Positions 18,409-26,430 of a DNA stretch of 64,000 nt are shown in pieces. The number at the start of each line of letters is the position of its first letter. Position 1 is the first letter of the stretch. Source of the stretch: Streptomyces lycii. GTDB lineage: Bacteria; Actinomycetota; Actinomycetes; Streptomycetales; Streptomycetaceae. The notes under the pieces are model-generated. The model searched no databases and was not told the DNA's origin. It saw only the letters and a program-made list of their open reading frames with translations. The stretch spans positions 1 to 64,000 of the forward strand of contig NZ_WHPN01000268.1 of the NCBI RefSeq assembly GCF_009735685.1, written 5' to 3'. Both the position numbers and the translations under genes were made by a program.

Positions 18409-18584
18409 TCCCCCTTGCTGATCCGATCCGCGAGCTTCACGCCGTAGCCGAACAGGATCGCGAACACGCCGACGAACACGGCGCCCACGGCGAGCCCGTT
18501 CGCCCCGCTGTCGTGAACCCAGCGAGCCAGCAGGCCGGCGACAGCGGCAGCGATGACGAGTAACGCGTATGAGACTCTGGTCAT
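18405..18584 (-). CDS. 59-residue membrane protein
   Basis: Read directly from the sequence: an ATG at 18584 opens a frame with two hydrophobic helices (YALLVIAAAVAGLLA and GAVFVGVFAILFGYG) separated by RWVHDSGANG. Its stop codon lies inside the -35 of the next promoter. Probably a small inner-membrane phage protein; function unknown. Confidence 0.55.
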   Translation of the reverse strand: MTRVSYALLVIAAAVAGLLARWVHDSGANGLAVGAVFVGVFAILFGYGVKLADRISKGD

Positions 18585-18625
18585 GGCGGCAGACTAGCGG
18601 GAGCGGCTGCGCCAGGCATGAGAAA

Positions 18626-18650
18626 GCCCCCGACGGAGTCCGCCAGGGGC
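18626..18650 (-). terminator. Intrinsic terminator
   Basis: GCCCC…GGGGC stem with inner CGG/CCG pairs, followed by T residues on the minus strand; directly after the 55-residue gene. Confidence 0.65.
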
Positions 18651-18659
18651 CAGGCTCAG

Positions 18660-18827
18660 TTACTCGCTCAGTTCGATCGGAATGTGTACAGTGTCCCGGG
18701 CTACCTCGACCCTGTCCGTGACGATGTCGAAGGTCTGCGCGGTGTCCGCGTCAACGATCAGAATCGGCATTGCATCTGCCTCAAGTGGCAGGGTGTTCAG
18801 CAGTCGGCGAAGCTCTCCGAGTGTCAT
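18660..18827 (-). CDS. Hypothetical 55-residue protein
   Basis: Read directly: ATG at 18827, MTLGELRRLLNTLPLEADAM… to …HIPIELSE. A typical short phage protein with LGELRRLLNTLP helix and a beta-rich end (DTVHIPIEL). Function unknown. Confidence 0.6.
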   Translation of the reverse strand: MTLGELRRLLNTLPLEADAMPILIVDADTAQTFDIVTDRVEVARDTVHIPIELSE

Positions 18828-18848
18828 GCAGCTCATCCTCTCAGCGCG

Positions 18849-19046
18849 TCAGCGCGTGTACGTCTTCAGGAACACCGGCAGCCGTAGCGAGCTGTGGTAG
18901 TCCGCCCACTGGCCTCCCGGCTCGCGCCGACTGTATGTGAACGACACCGCGGCTTCGCCGTTGACGTCTCGCCACACGCGGGTCACCACGACCGCGGGTC
19001 CGGCGGAACGCCTGTGCCAGGTCTGGCCGATCTTGACGTTGCACAT
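18849..19046 (-). CDS. Hypothetical 65-residue protein
   Basis: Beta-rich small basic protein (GPAVVVTRVWRDVNGEAAVSF). GAGGGGG precedes the ATG at 19046, and a 14-base operator palindrome sits immediately before it. Function unknown. Confidence 0.65.
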   Translation of the reverse strand: MCNVKIGQTWHRRSAGPAVVVTRVWRDVNGEAAVSFTYSRREPGGQWADYHSSLRLPVFLKTYTR

Positions 19047-19059
19047 GGGTGCCGCCCCC

Positions 19060-19073
19060 TCACGAATTCGTGA
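19060..19073. promoter_or_regulatory. 14-base operator palindrome TCACGAATTCGTGA
   Basis: Perfect inverted repeat overlapping the last codons of the dCMP deaminase gene and ending 14 bases before the next start codon. One of about ten related sites in the prophage. Confidence 0.6.
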
Positions 19074-19452
19074 ACACAGTCCGATGAATGCCAGCCGCTG
19101 TGATCAGCGTTGAACACGCCGGGCACGGCTCGCGGGTCACATAGAGCGTGGCTCCGGGTAGCTCATGAGCCGGCGCGTGGTAGATCGCATTAGCCTCCGC
19201 GTGGACAGCGATGCAGTTCGCGTAGTCGCTGTTCGGCGCGCACGCTGACGCGTCGAGTCGTCCCCGCGGACAGTTGCCGGCGGAGGCACATCCGGGGATT
19301 CCGGCCGGGGCCCCGTTATAGCCGACGGACAGCACCCGATGAGTCCGCGACAGGATGACCGCGCCGACCTGCGAACGCGTACAGTCAGCGCGAGTGGCTA
19401 CGGCTGCCGCCAGGGCAAGCGCCCACTCGTCCCAGCTCGGGCGGTCACTCAT
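19060..19452 (-). CDS. dCMP deaminase-like zinc enzyme
   Basis: A 130-residue cytidine/deoxycytidylate deaminase. The zinc site is complete: HAEANAI (His84, Glu86) and EPCPACS (Cys110, Cys113). Extra cysteines in ADCTRSQVG and CASAGNC fit dCMP deaminases with a second zinc. It would turn dCMP into dUMP for thymidylate synthesis during phage replication. The start at 19452 overlaps the upstream stop (ATGA). Confidence 0.92.
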   Translation of the reverse strand: MSDRPSWDEWALALAAAVATRADCTRSQVGAVILSRTHRVLSVGYNGAPAGIPGCASAGNCPRGRLDASACAPNSDYANCIAVHAEANAIYHAPAHELPGATLYVTREPCPACSTLITAAGIHRTVFTNS

Positions 19453-19985
19453 GTCCGCTGCCCTCCCGCTGTCTGCTTCCACCCGGACAGAGTCCACCGA
19501 AAGCCGGCCTCCGCGCGCTCGTGGCATACCGGATGGTGGCACTCCGGGTCTACGGCCGGGCCTCTGCACGCGTACCACCACCGAGCCGTGGCAGTTTGCA
19601 CGGACGCCTCTTCAGGGTTGAGCTGGTCATCGCGCACCCTGGCAGCTTTCAGGGTGGCCGCCGTGCCGTCTCCCGCGCAGTTGTGCCGCCCCATTCGCTG
19701 TTCGAGTGTCACCGGAACGACGTCGCCGCACACCGGGCAAGCCGTAACGTACAGCCGCTCGGCACAGTTCCGGTCCCAATGCCGGCTCCATGCCACCTGA
19801 CCCGGCATTGGGTAGGTCTCCGGGCTGTATCTGTCGTACTCGCCGACGGTGTCCGGTATGTCCCGCCAGTGGTGCACCAGGTCCCCGCCGTCGGTACGCA
19901 GCCGGAACACCTTGACCTCATAGGGCGTAGCGTTGAACCAGTAGCGGACGCCGTTGAAGACGCGCTCCCAGGCTTTCATGTGCAT
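19449..19985 (-). CDS. Hypothetical 178-residue protein with CxxC motif
   Basis: Contains RLYVTACPVCGDVVPVTLEQ and later Cys/His pairs (CRGPAVDPECHHPVCHE), so a metal-binding fold is likely. Start at ATG 19985 because GGAGGGG lies 6 bases upstream; the longer frame to 20015 has none. Coupled to dCMP deaminase by a 4-base overlap. Function unknown. Confidence 0.68.
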   Translation of the reverse strand: MHMKAWERVFNGVRYWFNATPYEVKVFRLRTDGGDLVHHWRDIPDTVGEYDRYSPETYPMPGQVAWSRHWDRNCAERLYVTACPVCGDVVPVTLEQRMGRHNCAGDGTAATLKAARVRDDQLNPEEASVQTATARWWYACRGPAVDPECHHPVCHERAEAGFRWTLSGWKQTAGGQRT

Positions 19986-20063
19986 GTGGCTCCCCTCCAT
20001 CAACTGTCCGGACACAGCGAAGCGGACACGGCGACGTCCGCCATGCCCGCTGCTGCGCTGGGC

Positions 20064-20438
20064 TCACTTGGTCAGGATGCGCAGCTTGCGCCCCGCCGGG
20101 TGAATGATCTTGCGGGCGCCATCGCTGTCATAGCAGTGGAGTCGGCCCGCGCTGTCGGCCACGTACCGCGTGCGGCTGAAGCGCTCCACACCTCCGACGT
20201 GGCCGAACGACTCGAACATCACGCCTTCCGGCGCCAGCCCTGCCAACTCGCGTGCGTCCCAGGTGGTGACACGGAACTTCCGGCCCGCCGTAGCCGTGTG
20301 GCGTCCGGTGTACGTGTCCGGACTGATGTGGTCCGGCGCTGCGTGACACTCCAGATCCCGACCGTCAAGCAGCGCAGCGAAGCACTCCTCGCAGTGGACG
20401 TTGAACCGGTTGGTCTGAGTCTCGCAGCAAGGGCACAT
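20064..20438 (-). CDS. Hypothetical 124-residue protein with N-terminal zinc ribbon
   Basis: Begins MCPCCETQTNRFNVHCEECF, a compact four-Cys zinc knuckle, followed by a beta-rich domain. A composite promoter/operator at 20,469-20,497 drives it. Function unknown. Confidence 0.7.
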   Translation of the reverse strand: MCPCCETQTNRFNVHCEECFAALLDGRDLECHAAPDHISPDTYTGRHTATAGRKFRVTTWDARELAGLAPEGVMFESFGHVGGVERFSRTRYVADSAGRLHCYDSDGARKIIHPAGRKLRILTK

Positions 20439-20468
20439 GGTGTTCTCTCTTCCGCTCGGTGTTCCTTC

Positions 20469-20497
20469 AGCGTAGACCTCACGAATCGTGAAGTCAA
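20469..20497 (-). promoter_or_regulatory. Composite promoter with palindromic operator in the spacer
   Basis: Minus strand: TTGACT, a 17-base spacer containing TCACGATTCGTGA, then TACGCT. Operator core 20479-20491. The predicted transcript starts about 25 bases before the ATG at 20438. Confidence 0.7.
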
Positions 20498-20522
20498 CAT
20501 CCGGACACAGCGGAGCGTCCGC

Positions 20523-21350
20523 TTACTTGCTGTCCGCTGTCCGCAGCTTGTCCGCGTACCGCTGTCCGGTCCGAGCGGCCACGTCGAAGTAGTCCGCCAG
20601 TGTCCGGCCGGTGACCTCTGCTCCGCTGTCCGCGATGTCCGCCGCTGCCGCCTTGATGTCCGCCAGCGAGGGGGTGCGCTTGCGCGGTGTCCGGACACTG
20701 TCCGTGGGCTTCACCTGCGCGTTGTCCGCGGACTGTCCGTCGTCCTCGATCATGTGCACCTCTGTCCGGACAGGCGAAGCCATGTCCGCCATGGCCCGGT
20801 TGATCGTGTCCGCCGACGTGACTGTCTGTCCGGCGTATGCAGACAGTGTCCGCCGCTCCCGGACACCCGCGGCCGTACCCGCCGGCAGGTCGTGGATTAG
20901 GTCCATGCGCGTGTCCGCAATCCTTTGGGCTAAGCCCGTGCCCACCGCCTCCGTCCGCAGCAGCCGCGCCACCAGGTCCGAGCCGAAGAAGATCGCGCCA
21001 ACCGGCAGTGCCGTCGCCAGCAGGACCAGCGGCCAGGCGAGGCCCACCGTGCCCTCCGGCTGATGCAGCTCCGGCATGATGCCGTGCAGGTGGTTCAGCC
21101 CCAGGGACGCCAGCGTGTAGGCGCCCAGCACGCGGAATGCCAGCTTCCGGGCACTCCCGTCCAGCACCATGCCGGCGACCAGGGCGACCGCCATGAGGCC
21201 GTCAACCACCAGCGGATAAAGGATCGCAGCCTGCGCGTCCGCGCCGATGGCGGTTGCTACGTCGCGCAGCGCGTTCCACGACACCCGGAAGGCCATAACA
21301 ACGATCAGGCCCAGCGCCAGCAGAAGAGTGATCTTGGCCTTGCGGTTCAT
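20523..21350 (-). CDS. DUF2637-type membrane protein with C-terminal HTH-like region
   Basis: A 275-residue protein. Residues 1-135 carry four hydrophobic helices with the pattern YPLVVDGLMAVALVAGM typical of DUF2637, a family mostly seen on actinobacterial plasmids and integrative conjugative elements (Spd-like). A charged linker leads to TLADYFDVAARTGQRYADKLR, a possible helix-turn-helix. GGGAGG overlaps an operator-like palindrome and lies 5 bases before the ATG. The coding strand is very rich in CGGACA. Role in the phage unknown. Confidence 0.8.
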   Translation of the reverse strand: MNRKAKITLLLALGLIVVMAFRVSWNALRDVATAIGADAQAAILYPLVVDGLMAVALVAGMVLDGSARKLAFRVLGAYTLASLGLNHLHGIMPELHQPEGTVGLAWPLVLLATALPVGAIFFGSDLVARLLRTEAVGTGLAQRIADTRMDLIHDLPAGTAAGVRERRTLSAYAGQTVTSADTINRAMADMASPVRTEVHMIEDDGQSADNAQVKPTDSVRTPRKRTPSLADIKAAAADIADSGAEVTGRTLADYFDVAARTGQRYADKLRTADSK

Positions 21351-21357
21351 GTTGACC

Positions 21358-21370
21358 TCCCGTTTCGTGA
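21358..21370. promoter_or_regulatory. Operator-like palindrome overlapping a ribosome site
   Basis: TCCCGTTTCGTGA, a one-mismatch form of the TCACG-N3-CGTGA site. On the minus strand it includes GGGAGG, the ribosome site of the DUF2637 gene. Confidence 0.5.
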
Positions 21371-21383
21371 ACTCAACGTACCG

Positions 21384-21659
21384 CTACTCGGGCGCAGCCG
21401 CAAGACGCGCGTGCAGACGGGCGATCAGCGTTTCGCCGATCAACCCGTCCTCGCCGTTCGTGTCGATGTCAAACGAGACGATGTCCTCTGCGCTGACGCG
21501 CTCGCCGTGCCCGAACCAGTCGAAAAGATCGTCCTCGTCCACTTCGAGGAACAGGGCCACCGCATACTGCGGGAAGAGGATGGCGCTGCCGGTCTCCGCG
21601 AGCAGGATGATGATTGCGCCCAGGTGCGTACGCAGATTCTCCGCGTCGTCATTCGGCAT
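21384..21659 (-). CDS. Hypothetical 91-residue acidic protein
   Basis: Starts at ATG 21659 (MPNDDAENLRTHLG). Acidic (FLEVDEDDLFDWFGHGE). Overlaps the upstream gene end by 11 bases. No family recognised. Confidence 0.6.
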   Translation of the reverse strand: MPNDDAENLRTHLGAIIILLAETGSAILFPQYAVALFLEVDEDDLFDWFGHGERVSAEDIVSFDIDTNGEDGLIGETLIARLHARLAAAPE

Positions 21660-21894
21660 AGTGGTCTCCCGCCAGTTGGCGCGCTGCGCGCAGTGCCTTG
21701 CTGTTCTCGTAGCGGATCGACGCCTCCGCCTTGCCTGCGCGAAGCGCCGCGTCCGGCGAGCTGAAGTCCTCGACGCACAGCCAGACATCGGCCAAGCGAC
21801 GGGAGCCGATCAGTCGGCGCTTGCGGAGCTGGACGACCATAACGGTTCCGCCGAGGCGGAAAGAGACGCGGTAGAAGTGGCCGTGCTCAAGCAT
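21649..21894 (-). CDS. Hypothetical 81-residue basic protein
   Basis: Short protein with a beta-strand start (HFYRVSFRLGGTVMVVQL) and a helical tail (DAALRAGKAEASIRYENSKALRAAR). Overlaps the methyltransferase end by 8 bases, so co-translated. Function unknown. Confidence 0.62.
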   Translation of the reverse strand: MLEHGHFYRVSFRLGGTVMVVQLRKRRLIGSRRLADVWLCVEDFSSPDAALRAGKAEASIRYENSKALRAARQLAGDHYAE

Positions 21895-22940
21895 CGAGCA
21901 GCCTCCTGTACGCCTCGTATGCCTGCTGTGGGACGACGCCGTTGCCGATGGCGTGAAGCTGGTCCGCTCGGCTGAGCCCCGGCGTAGCCGTCACCCACCC
22001 GTCCGGGAGTCCCATCAGCCACTCAGCGAACCGGGCCGTAAGGCGACGACCACCACGCGGACCGGTCTCTGTCGGTATGGGCGCAGCCCTGCCCATCCAT
22101 GCCTCTTGCCGCCGAATGGCAGGCTCGTACTTGCCCCAATCCTGAACCAGATCAGCATCCGGATCCGGCAGGGTGGTGACTGCCGTGCGCAGGTTCATCC
22201 CGCCTTTGCGATGCGGACTTGTGCCCGGCCCTCCCGTGCCGTCCGATGTGGTCGGGGTGGGCAAGAGGTAGACCACCTCGTCATCCAAGGTGGGCCCGTG
22301 CCCTCCGGCCTTTCGCTTGTCCGGGTGCTGAGCCGCGCCGTTGCGGCCGAGCTGTGCCGTGGGAGTCTTGAACAACAGCACCACTTCGCTCAGTGGGCGA
22401 CTGTTCTTGCCGTGCTGGTTCGACGCCCCCGATTTCCAGTCACGCGCCGTGGGCGTGGGAAGGAGTTGCAAGTCCGAACCACCGGTTCCGGTGGTGCGCA
22501 CCCCCCACGTCGGACGCTCGAAGAGTTGTCCAGCGCAGGTCATACCCGATTTCGGCCAGGTCTGCGGCGACAACGTCGAGCCCGCGGGTTCGGAGGACTG
22601 CGACGTTTTCCAGGAAGAGGTAGCGCGGTCGAAGTACCCGAGTAGCTTTGGCGACGTGCTTCCAGACTCCCGAGCGCTTCCCATGGATGCCAACCCTTCG
22701 TCCCGCGTTGCTGATGTCCTGACAGGGGAACCCCGCTGTGATGACGTCCGCCTGGCCGTCCAGTTCAGACCAGTCGTAATCCGTGATGTCCCCGATGTTC
22801 TCTGCACCGGGGAACCTCTCCTCAAGGATCTTGCACGCGTGCTTGGTGACCTCCGCAACGTGCGTCACCTTGTCGCCTACGAGCGGTTCCACGGCCAGGC
22901 CAATGCCCCCGTAGCCGGCGCACAGTTCAAGAATTGCCAT
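21887..22940 (-). pseudogene. DNA cytosine-5 methyltransferase with a frameshift
   Basis: The N-terminal frame (22,940 to 22,440) has the C5-methyltransferase motifs: LELCAGYGGIGLAVEPL (motif I), GFPCQDISNAG (motif IV with catalytic Cys), LFLENV (VI), ASDVGGAHHRNRWFGLA (VIII). It then stops at 22,440. The target-recognition region and motif X (QLHAIGNGVVPQQAYEAYR) continue in the +1 frame down to 21,887. The break lies between about 22,500 and 22,440; both halves are otherwise intact, so the mutation is recent, a sequencing error, or bypassed by frameshifting. An active enzyme would protect phage DNA from host nucleases. Confidence 0.82.
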
Positions 22941-23133
22941 CGCCGCAACCCCCACACTCGTAGCTGTCGACTTCGCTCACCAGCTCGCCCAGCAGGCCGC
23001 GCGCGTCGTCCTCGGGCATCTCAACGGTGCACACCGTGCGTCCCGCCGCGCCCCGCGTGTGCAGCAGGAAGACGTGCCCGGCGCGTTCAAGATCCACCGT
23101 GCCGCCGTCGTATGTGGAACTGCGAAGCTCCAT
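22927..23133 (-). CDS. Hypothetical 68-residue protein
   Basis: Beta-rich start (LRSSTYDGGTVDLERAGHVFLL) and a Cys/Gly tail (YECGGCGDGNS). Overlaps the methyltransferase start and abuts the upstream gene. Function unknown. Confidence 0.6.
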   Translation of the reverse strand: MELRSSTYDGGTVDLERAGHVFLLHTRGAAGRTVCTVEMPEDDARGLLGELVSEVDSYECGGCGDGNS

Positions 23134-23463
23134 TCAGACCAGCCCCGCAATGGCGTCGCCCCAGGTCTCGCCGTCGTCCTGTCGAATCTGCGCACGGTTG
23201 AGGCAACCCGCGGTCACGTCGCTGACGCTCAGCAGGTCACGAGCCACGTGGAGCGCCTTGTCTCCCTCGCGCTCCCGCAGCACGTCCAGCGGCACGCCGA
23301 GCCGGTGCAGTACGTGACCCACCAGGCAGCTCGGAGCGCCGTTGTTGACGTACTGGCAGCTGCCGTCCTCGTCCTGCTCGTCGTACACGTACTCCGGCCG
23401 TTCCAGCGCAACGGTGCGCAGCACGCTCCGCACCTGCTCGTCGCTGACGTTGATCTTGTCCAT
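23134..23463 (-). CDS. Hypothetical 109-residue protein
   Basis: Contains DEDGSCQYVNNGAPSCLVGH, a pattern seen in several actinophage small proteins, and acidic helices. GAGGGAG precedes the ATG; an operator-like palindrome lies 13 bases upstream of the start. Function unknown. Confidence 0.65.
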   Translation of the reverse strand: MDKINVSDEQVRSVLRTVALERPEYVYDEQDEDGSCQYVNNGAPSCLVGHVLHRLGVPLDVLREREGDKALHVARDLLSVSDVTAGCLNRAQIRQDDGETWGDAIAGLV

Positions 23464-23475
23464 GGCAGCTCCCTC

Positions 23476-23491
23476 TTCTCGATTTCGTGAA
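23476..23491. promoter_or_regulatory. Operator-like palindrome TTCTCGATTTCGTGAA
   Basis: One-mismatch form of the TTCACG-N4-CGTGAA site, placed 13 bases upstream of the ATG at 23463. Confidence 0.5.
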
Positions 23492-23557
23492 CGTGCGTGC
23501 TCCCGGTGGCCTACGACGGCCGTATCCCTGGTACAGATCCGGGAGCTGAGCTGACGC

Positions 23558-24010
23558 TCAGATGCGCTCTACGGCGCTGACCCACCAGGCCGCCCCGTCG
23601 ATGTCGTCGCGCACCAGGTACGGCATGTCGGGGTCCGCTGCGTCGATCTCCACCAGCACACCGGTCCGGCCTGGTACGAGCGCCGACGTCTCCGGAACCC
23701 GGACCCGGTCGCCAACAGCCAGGGGCGCAGCCCGCTCCGCATCCAGCGCAACCAGCACCATGTGCGCCAGCGTTTCCGCGTGACCCCGGGCGTACAGGGT
23801 GTTTGCAACGAGCACGTCAGCCACGGTCTTGACCCGCGGGTCAGCGGCGCGCAGTTCGTCAGCGTCCACCGCGAACACGCCTCCGCCTTGCGTCCAACGC
23901 ACCATGTACCGATCAGCACCGCTCGCCTCGCTGTACTCCGGCCCGTGCAGAATCTCAACTGCGCCATGCGCACCGACTTCGGCGATGTCGCCTCGCTTGA
24001 AAGTGGTCAC
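23558..24010 (-). CDS. Hypothetical 150-residue protein
   Basis: Two SH3-like beta segments appear: KRGDIAEVGAHGAVEIL at the start and GDRVRVPETSALVPGRTGVLV later. Such barrels occur in nucleic-acid or protein-binding proteins. Coupled (ATGA overlap) to the upstream 55-residue gene. Function unknown. Confidence 0.66.
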   Translation of the reverse strand: MTTFKRGDIAEVGAHGAVEILHGPEYSEASGADRYMVRWTQGGGVFAVDADELRAADPRVKTVADVLVANTLYARGHAETLAHMVLVALDAERAAPLAVGDRVRVPETSALVPGRTGVLVEIDAADPDMPYLVRDDIDGAAWWVSAVERI

Positions 24011-24174
24011 TTCGTACCCTCCTGCGCCAGCGCCTCCGCTTCACTGCGCGTGGCCTTCACGGTCGCCGTGCTCTCGCCGTTCGCGTTCCGCAGGTGCATG
24101 TCCACCCGGTTGCCGCCCAGCGGCGTGATCGTGAGCTGCTGTCCGTCCCGCAGCTTGTAGGTTGTAGGGCGCAT
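24007..24174 (-). CDS. Hypothetical 55-residue protein
   Basis: ATG at 24174 with GGGAGGTGG upstream. Beta-rich small protein (TYKLRDGQQLTITPLGG). Its leader contains a TAACCGCC element shared with other prophage genes and an operator-like palindrome. Function unknown. Confidence 0.6.
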   Translation of the reverse strand: MRPTTYKLRDGQQLTITPLGGNRVDMHLRNANGESTATVKATRSEAEALAQEGTK

Positions 24175-24183
24175 GGCGCCACC

Positions 24184-24198
24184 TCCCGAAATCGAGGA
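24184..24198. promoter_or_regulatory. Diverged operator-like palindrome
   Basis: TCCCGAAATCGAGGA keeps the AAATCG centre of the prophage operator with mismatched arms; it overlaps the ribosome site of the 55-residue gene. Confidence 0.35.
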
Positions 24199-24229
24199 CT
24201 GCTCTGTTGGCTGATAGGGGGATCGGCGG

Positions 24230-25070
24230 TTAGGCGCGCAGCGCGCCGTCCGCGATGTCCAGCACGGTGGCGAGGACCCTCGCCGGGTAGTACTCGCGGC
24301 CTCGGACAGGGGTTTCGCCGGCGTCGCGCAGAGCGTTGATGATGCGTCGCTCAAGGTCGGGCGCGGCCGTGCCGGGCATGTCGGTGTGCAGGCGGATCAC
24401 GTCCGTCAGGCCGTCAGCGGCGTGGGTGCGCAGGCGCGGTCGCGGATCGCCGGACGTTATGCCGAACTTGACGGTGTTGGTGTCGGGATCGCGGACTACG
24501 TAGAAGGCATCCCAGGTCTGACCCGCGCAGTAGCGGCAGATGCCCTTGCCCCTCTGGACGCTGTTCGGTCGTGTCGTCGTCTCATGACCCTCCGCACAGC
24601 GGACCCGGTGAGGGGTGGGGCTGCCCAACCACATCTGCTCAAGGACTGTTCCGCCCAACTCCGTCACGCGCCGGATGAACTCTCGGTGTGCGGTCTCGGA
24701 GCCGGTGGCGCAGATGCGGCAGATGCCCCGGCCCTTTTGGACGCTGGTCGGGCGGGGCGTCGTCTCGTGGCCATTAGCGCAACGGACCCGATGGGGGGGT
24801 GCGGTTGCCCAGCCACTCCGATTCCAGGACCGTCCCGCCCAGTTCCCCCACGCGACCCAGGAACGCCCACCAGGCGTAATAGGGGTCATTCCCGGCGCAC
24901 GCGCGGCAGATGCCTTGGCCCTGCTGGACCCTGTTCGGACGCGGACGTGCCAGATGCCCAACGCGACAGCGCACCAGCATCGGCGTCCTGTGGCCCTTCC
25001 ACCCACTCGTAATGACCGTCCCGCCCTGCGCCTCAACAGCGGCGCGGAACGCGGCCTCTGCCGCCTTCAC
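24230..25070 (-). pseudogene. Zinc-repeat protein with C-terminal GIY-YIG-like nuclease domain, frameshifted at a C7 run
   Basis: Three copies of a ~50-residue treble-clef-like repeat are visible, each with GGTV…, RVRC..GHE…RP.SVQ.G.GIC..CAG (four Cys/His ligands). After them comes FYVVRDPDTNTVKFGITSGD…GREYYP, which resembles the GIY-YIG nuclease fold. The first frame (from ATG 25070) stops at 24774 inside repeat two. Removing one C from the C7 run around 24,792-24,798 rejoins it to the frame ending at 24,230 and restores the repeat. Such proteins are often selfish or homing-type nucleases. Its start overlaps the sigma-like gene by 4 bases. Confidence 0.78.
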
Positions 25071-26224
25071 AGCGCACCGCGCACGCGCACGAAGCGGAGA
25101 CCGATGAACCGCGCGAACTCGTTGATGTGCTCCCGCCGCCAGTCCTCCGACGTGCTGCGCAGGTAGAGCGCCGTGCGCGTGTCGGTGTCCGCGAGCCAGG
25201 CGACCCGGCGGGAGGACGGCACTTCCAGCCCGAGGGCGACGAAGTCGAACCAGTCCTGCTGCTGCTCCGCGGTCAGCTCGTGCAGCTCTTGCGCCATGGC
25301 CAGGCCGTGAACGCCCTCGCTGCTGTCAGTCGGCTCCGCGGCTTCAGCGGAGGAGGGGGTGGCCTGCTGAGCTTCCCTTTCGGCAACGGCAGTTGCCACG
25401 CGCTCGTGTACGCCGGCGGTAGCGTCGAGTGCGTCTGCGACGTCGCCGTATGTCGCTTCCCAGCGCTTGGCGAACATCTCCCGCCCCTGCCGGCGCCAGC
25501 CCTTAACCTGTGACTTGGTGCGCGCGGCGAGGTCTTCGGCAATCGAAGCGTCATCCGTGTAGACGCCACAGCCGATGCCGAAGTCAGCGCGCAGGACGGC
25601 CGCCTGCGACGGATTCAGGGTGTTCAGCACGGAGTGCACCCGCTGCGTCGTCTGCTTCCGCCGGTAGGCCGCCCGGTCCTCCGACGTCACGTAGTCAGCC
25701 GGAACGCCTGCGCTGTCAGCGATGACGTCCAGCAGCGTGCCGCCATCCTCCGTAGTGGGTGCGTCCAGCCGGGCGTAGCCTCCGGTTGCCAGGCGCGCGG
25801 CGTACGCGTTCTCGGGAGAGAGCGAACCGACAGCCTGCATCGCCTCCGAGTCCTGTGCGAGAAGCTCGGCCGCAGCCGCATCGCCCTCGCACTGCCGGAG
25901 TGCGTGCGCGAAACGCTTGGCAGTCGCCACGCTGACCCCGGGATACCGATCGGCCGCCACGCTGTTGGACACGGCGCCGGCAATGGTCTTCTTCAGCCAG
26001 CGGACCAACGTGCCCACGGTCGCGCCGCGGAACTTCGGCAGGTCAGCGAGCACCTGAACGATCGCGTCCTGCGCCAGGTCCTCGGCCAACTGCGTGTGCC
26101 CGTGCGCGTAGCTGCGACCTGCTGCTTCCGCGAACGGCTGCACGTGCTCGATGATCTTGGCGACTGCGTACGCCTTACCGGCCACCGCATCGTTGACCGT
26201 GCCTATGCTGATGTCCCACGACAT
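25067..26224 (-). CDS. Sigma-70-like phage transcription factor
   Basis: A 385-residue protein. Residues ~40-95 resemble sigma region 2 (AEDLAQDAIVQVLADLPKFR, LVRWLKKTIAGAVSNS), and ~200-260 resemble region 4 with an HTH (LNTLNPSQAAVLRADFGIG, SIAEDLAARTKSQVKGWRR). A longer C-terminal part is unique. It may steer host RNA polymerase to phage promoters, possibly the two duplicated control elements at 36.9 and 61.0 kb; that link is inference. ATG at 26224 with GCGGGAG upstream inside a leader hairpin. Confidence 0.7.
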   Translation of the reverse strand: MSWDISIGTVNDAVAGKAYAVAKIIEHVQPFAEAAGRSYAHGHTQLAEDLAQDAIVQVLADLPKFRGATVGTLVRWLKKTIAGAVSNSVAADRYPGVSVATAKRFAHALRQCEGDAAAAELLAQDSEAMQAVGSLSPENAYAARLATGGYARLDAPTTEDGGTLLDVIADSAGVPADYVTSEDRAAYRRKQTTQRVHSVLNTLNPSQAAVLRADFGIGCGVYTDDASIAEDLAARTKSQVKGWRRQGREMFAKRWEATYGDVADALDATAGVHERVATAVAEREAQQATPSSAEAAEPTDSSEGVHGLAMAQELHELTAEQQQDWFDFVALGLEVPSSRRVAWLADTDTRTALYLRSTSEDWRREHINEFARFIGLRFVRVRGAL

Positions 26225-26365
26225 GTCTGCTCCCGCTGCTCGATGTGCTCGAAAGGGGGCGCAGCGGTTACAGGCATGGCGAAGCCGGAGGCACACCAGC
26301 CAGCGGGAGGGTCCCGTGAAACCGTGGGGGGACGCTGCTGGCCGGTGCGCATCCGGCGTAGTTCA

Positions 26366-26394
26366 AGGGTGGACCTCACGAAACGTGAAGTCAA
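26366..26394 (-). promoter_or_regulatory. Composite promoter with palindromic operator, ahead of the sigma-like gene
   Basis: Minus strand: TTGACT, a 17-base spacer containing TCACGTTTCGTGA (26376-26388), then CACCCT, a weaker -10 than at the sister sites. A leader of about 135 bases follows, with a TAACCGCTGCG element at 26,260-26,270. Confidence 0.62.
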
Positions 26395-26413
26395 CTCCTG
26401 AGACTCAAGCGAA

Positions 26414-26430
26414 CCACGCAGTTCGCGTGG
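26414..26430 (-). terminator. Hairpin downstream of DNA polymerase
   Basis: CCACGC/GCGTGG perfect 6-bp stem with a 5-base loop, 80 bases after the polymerase stop and just ahead of the sigma promoter. No T-run, so termination is uncertain. The rest of 26,395-26,509 shows nothing else. Confidence 0.4.
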
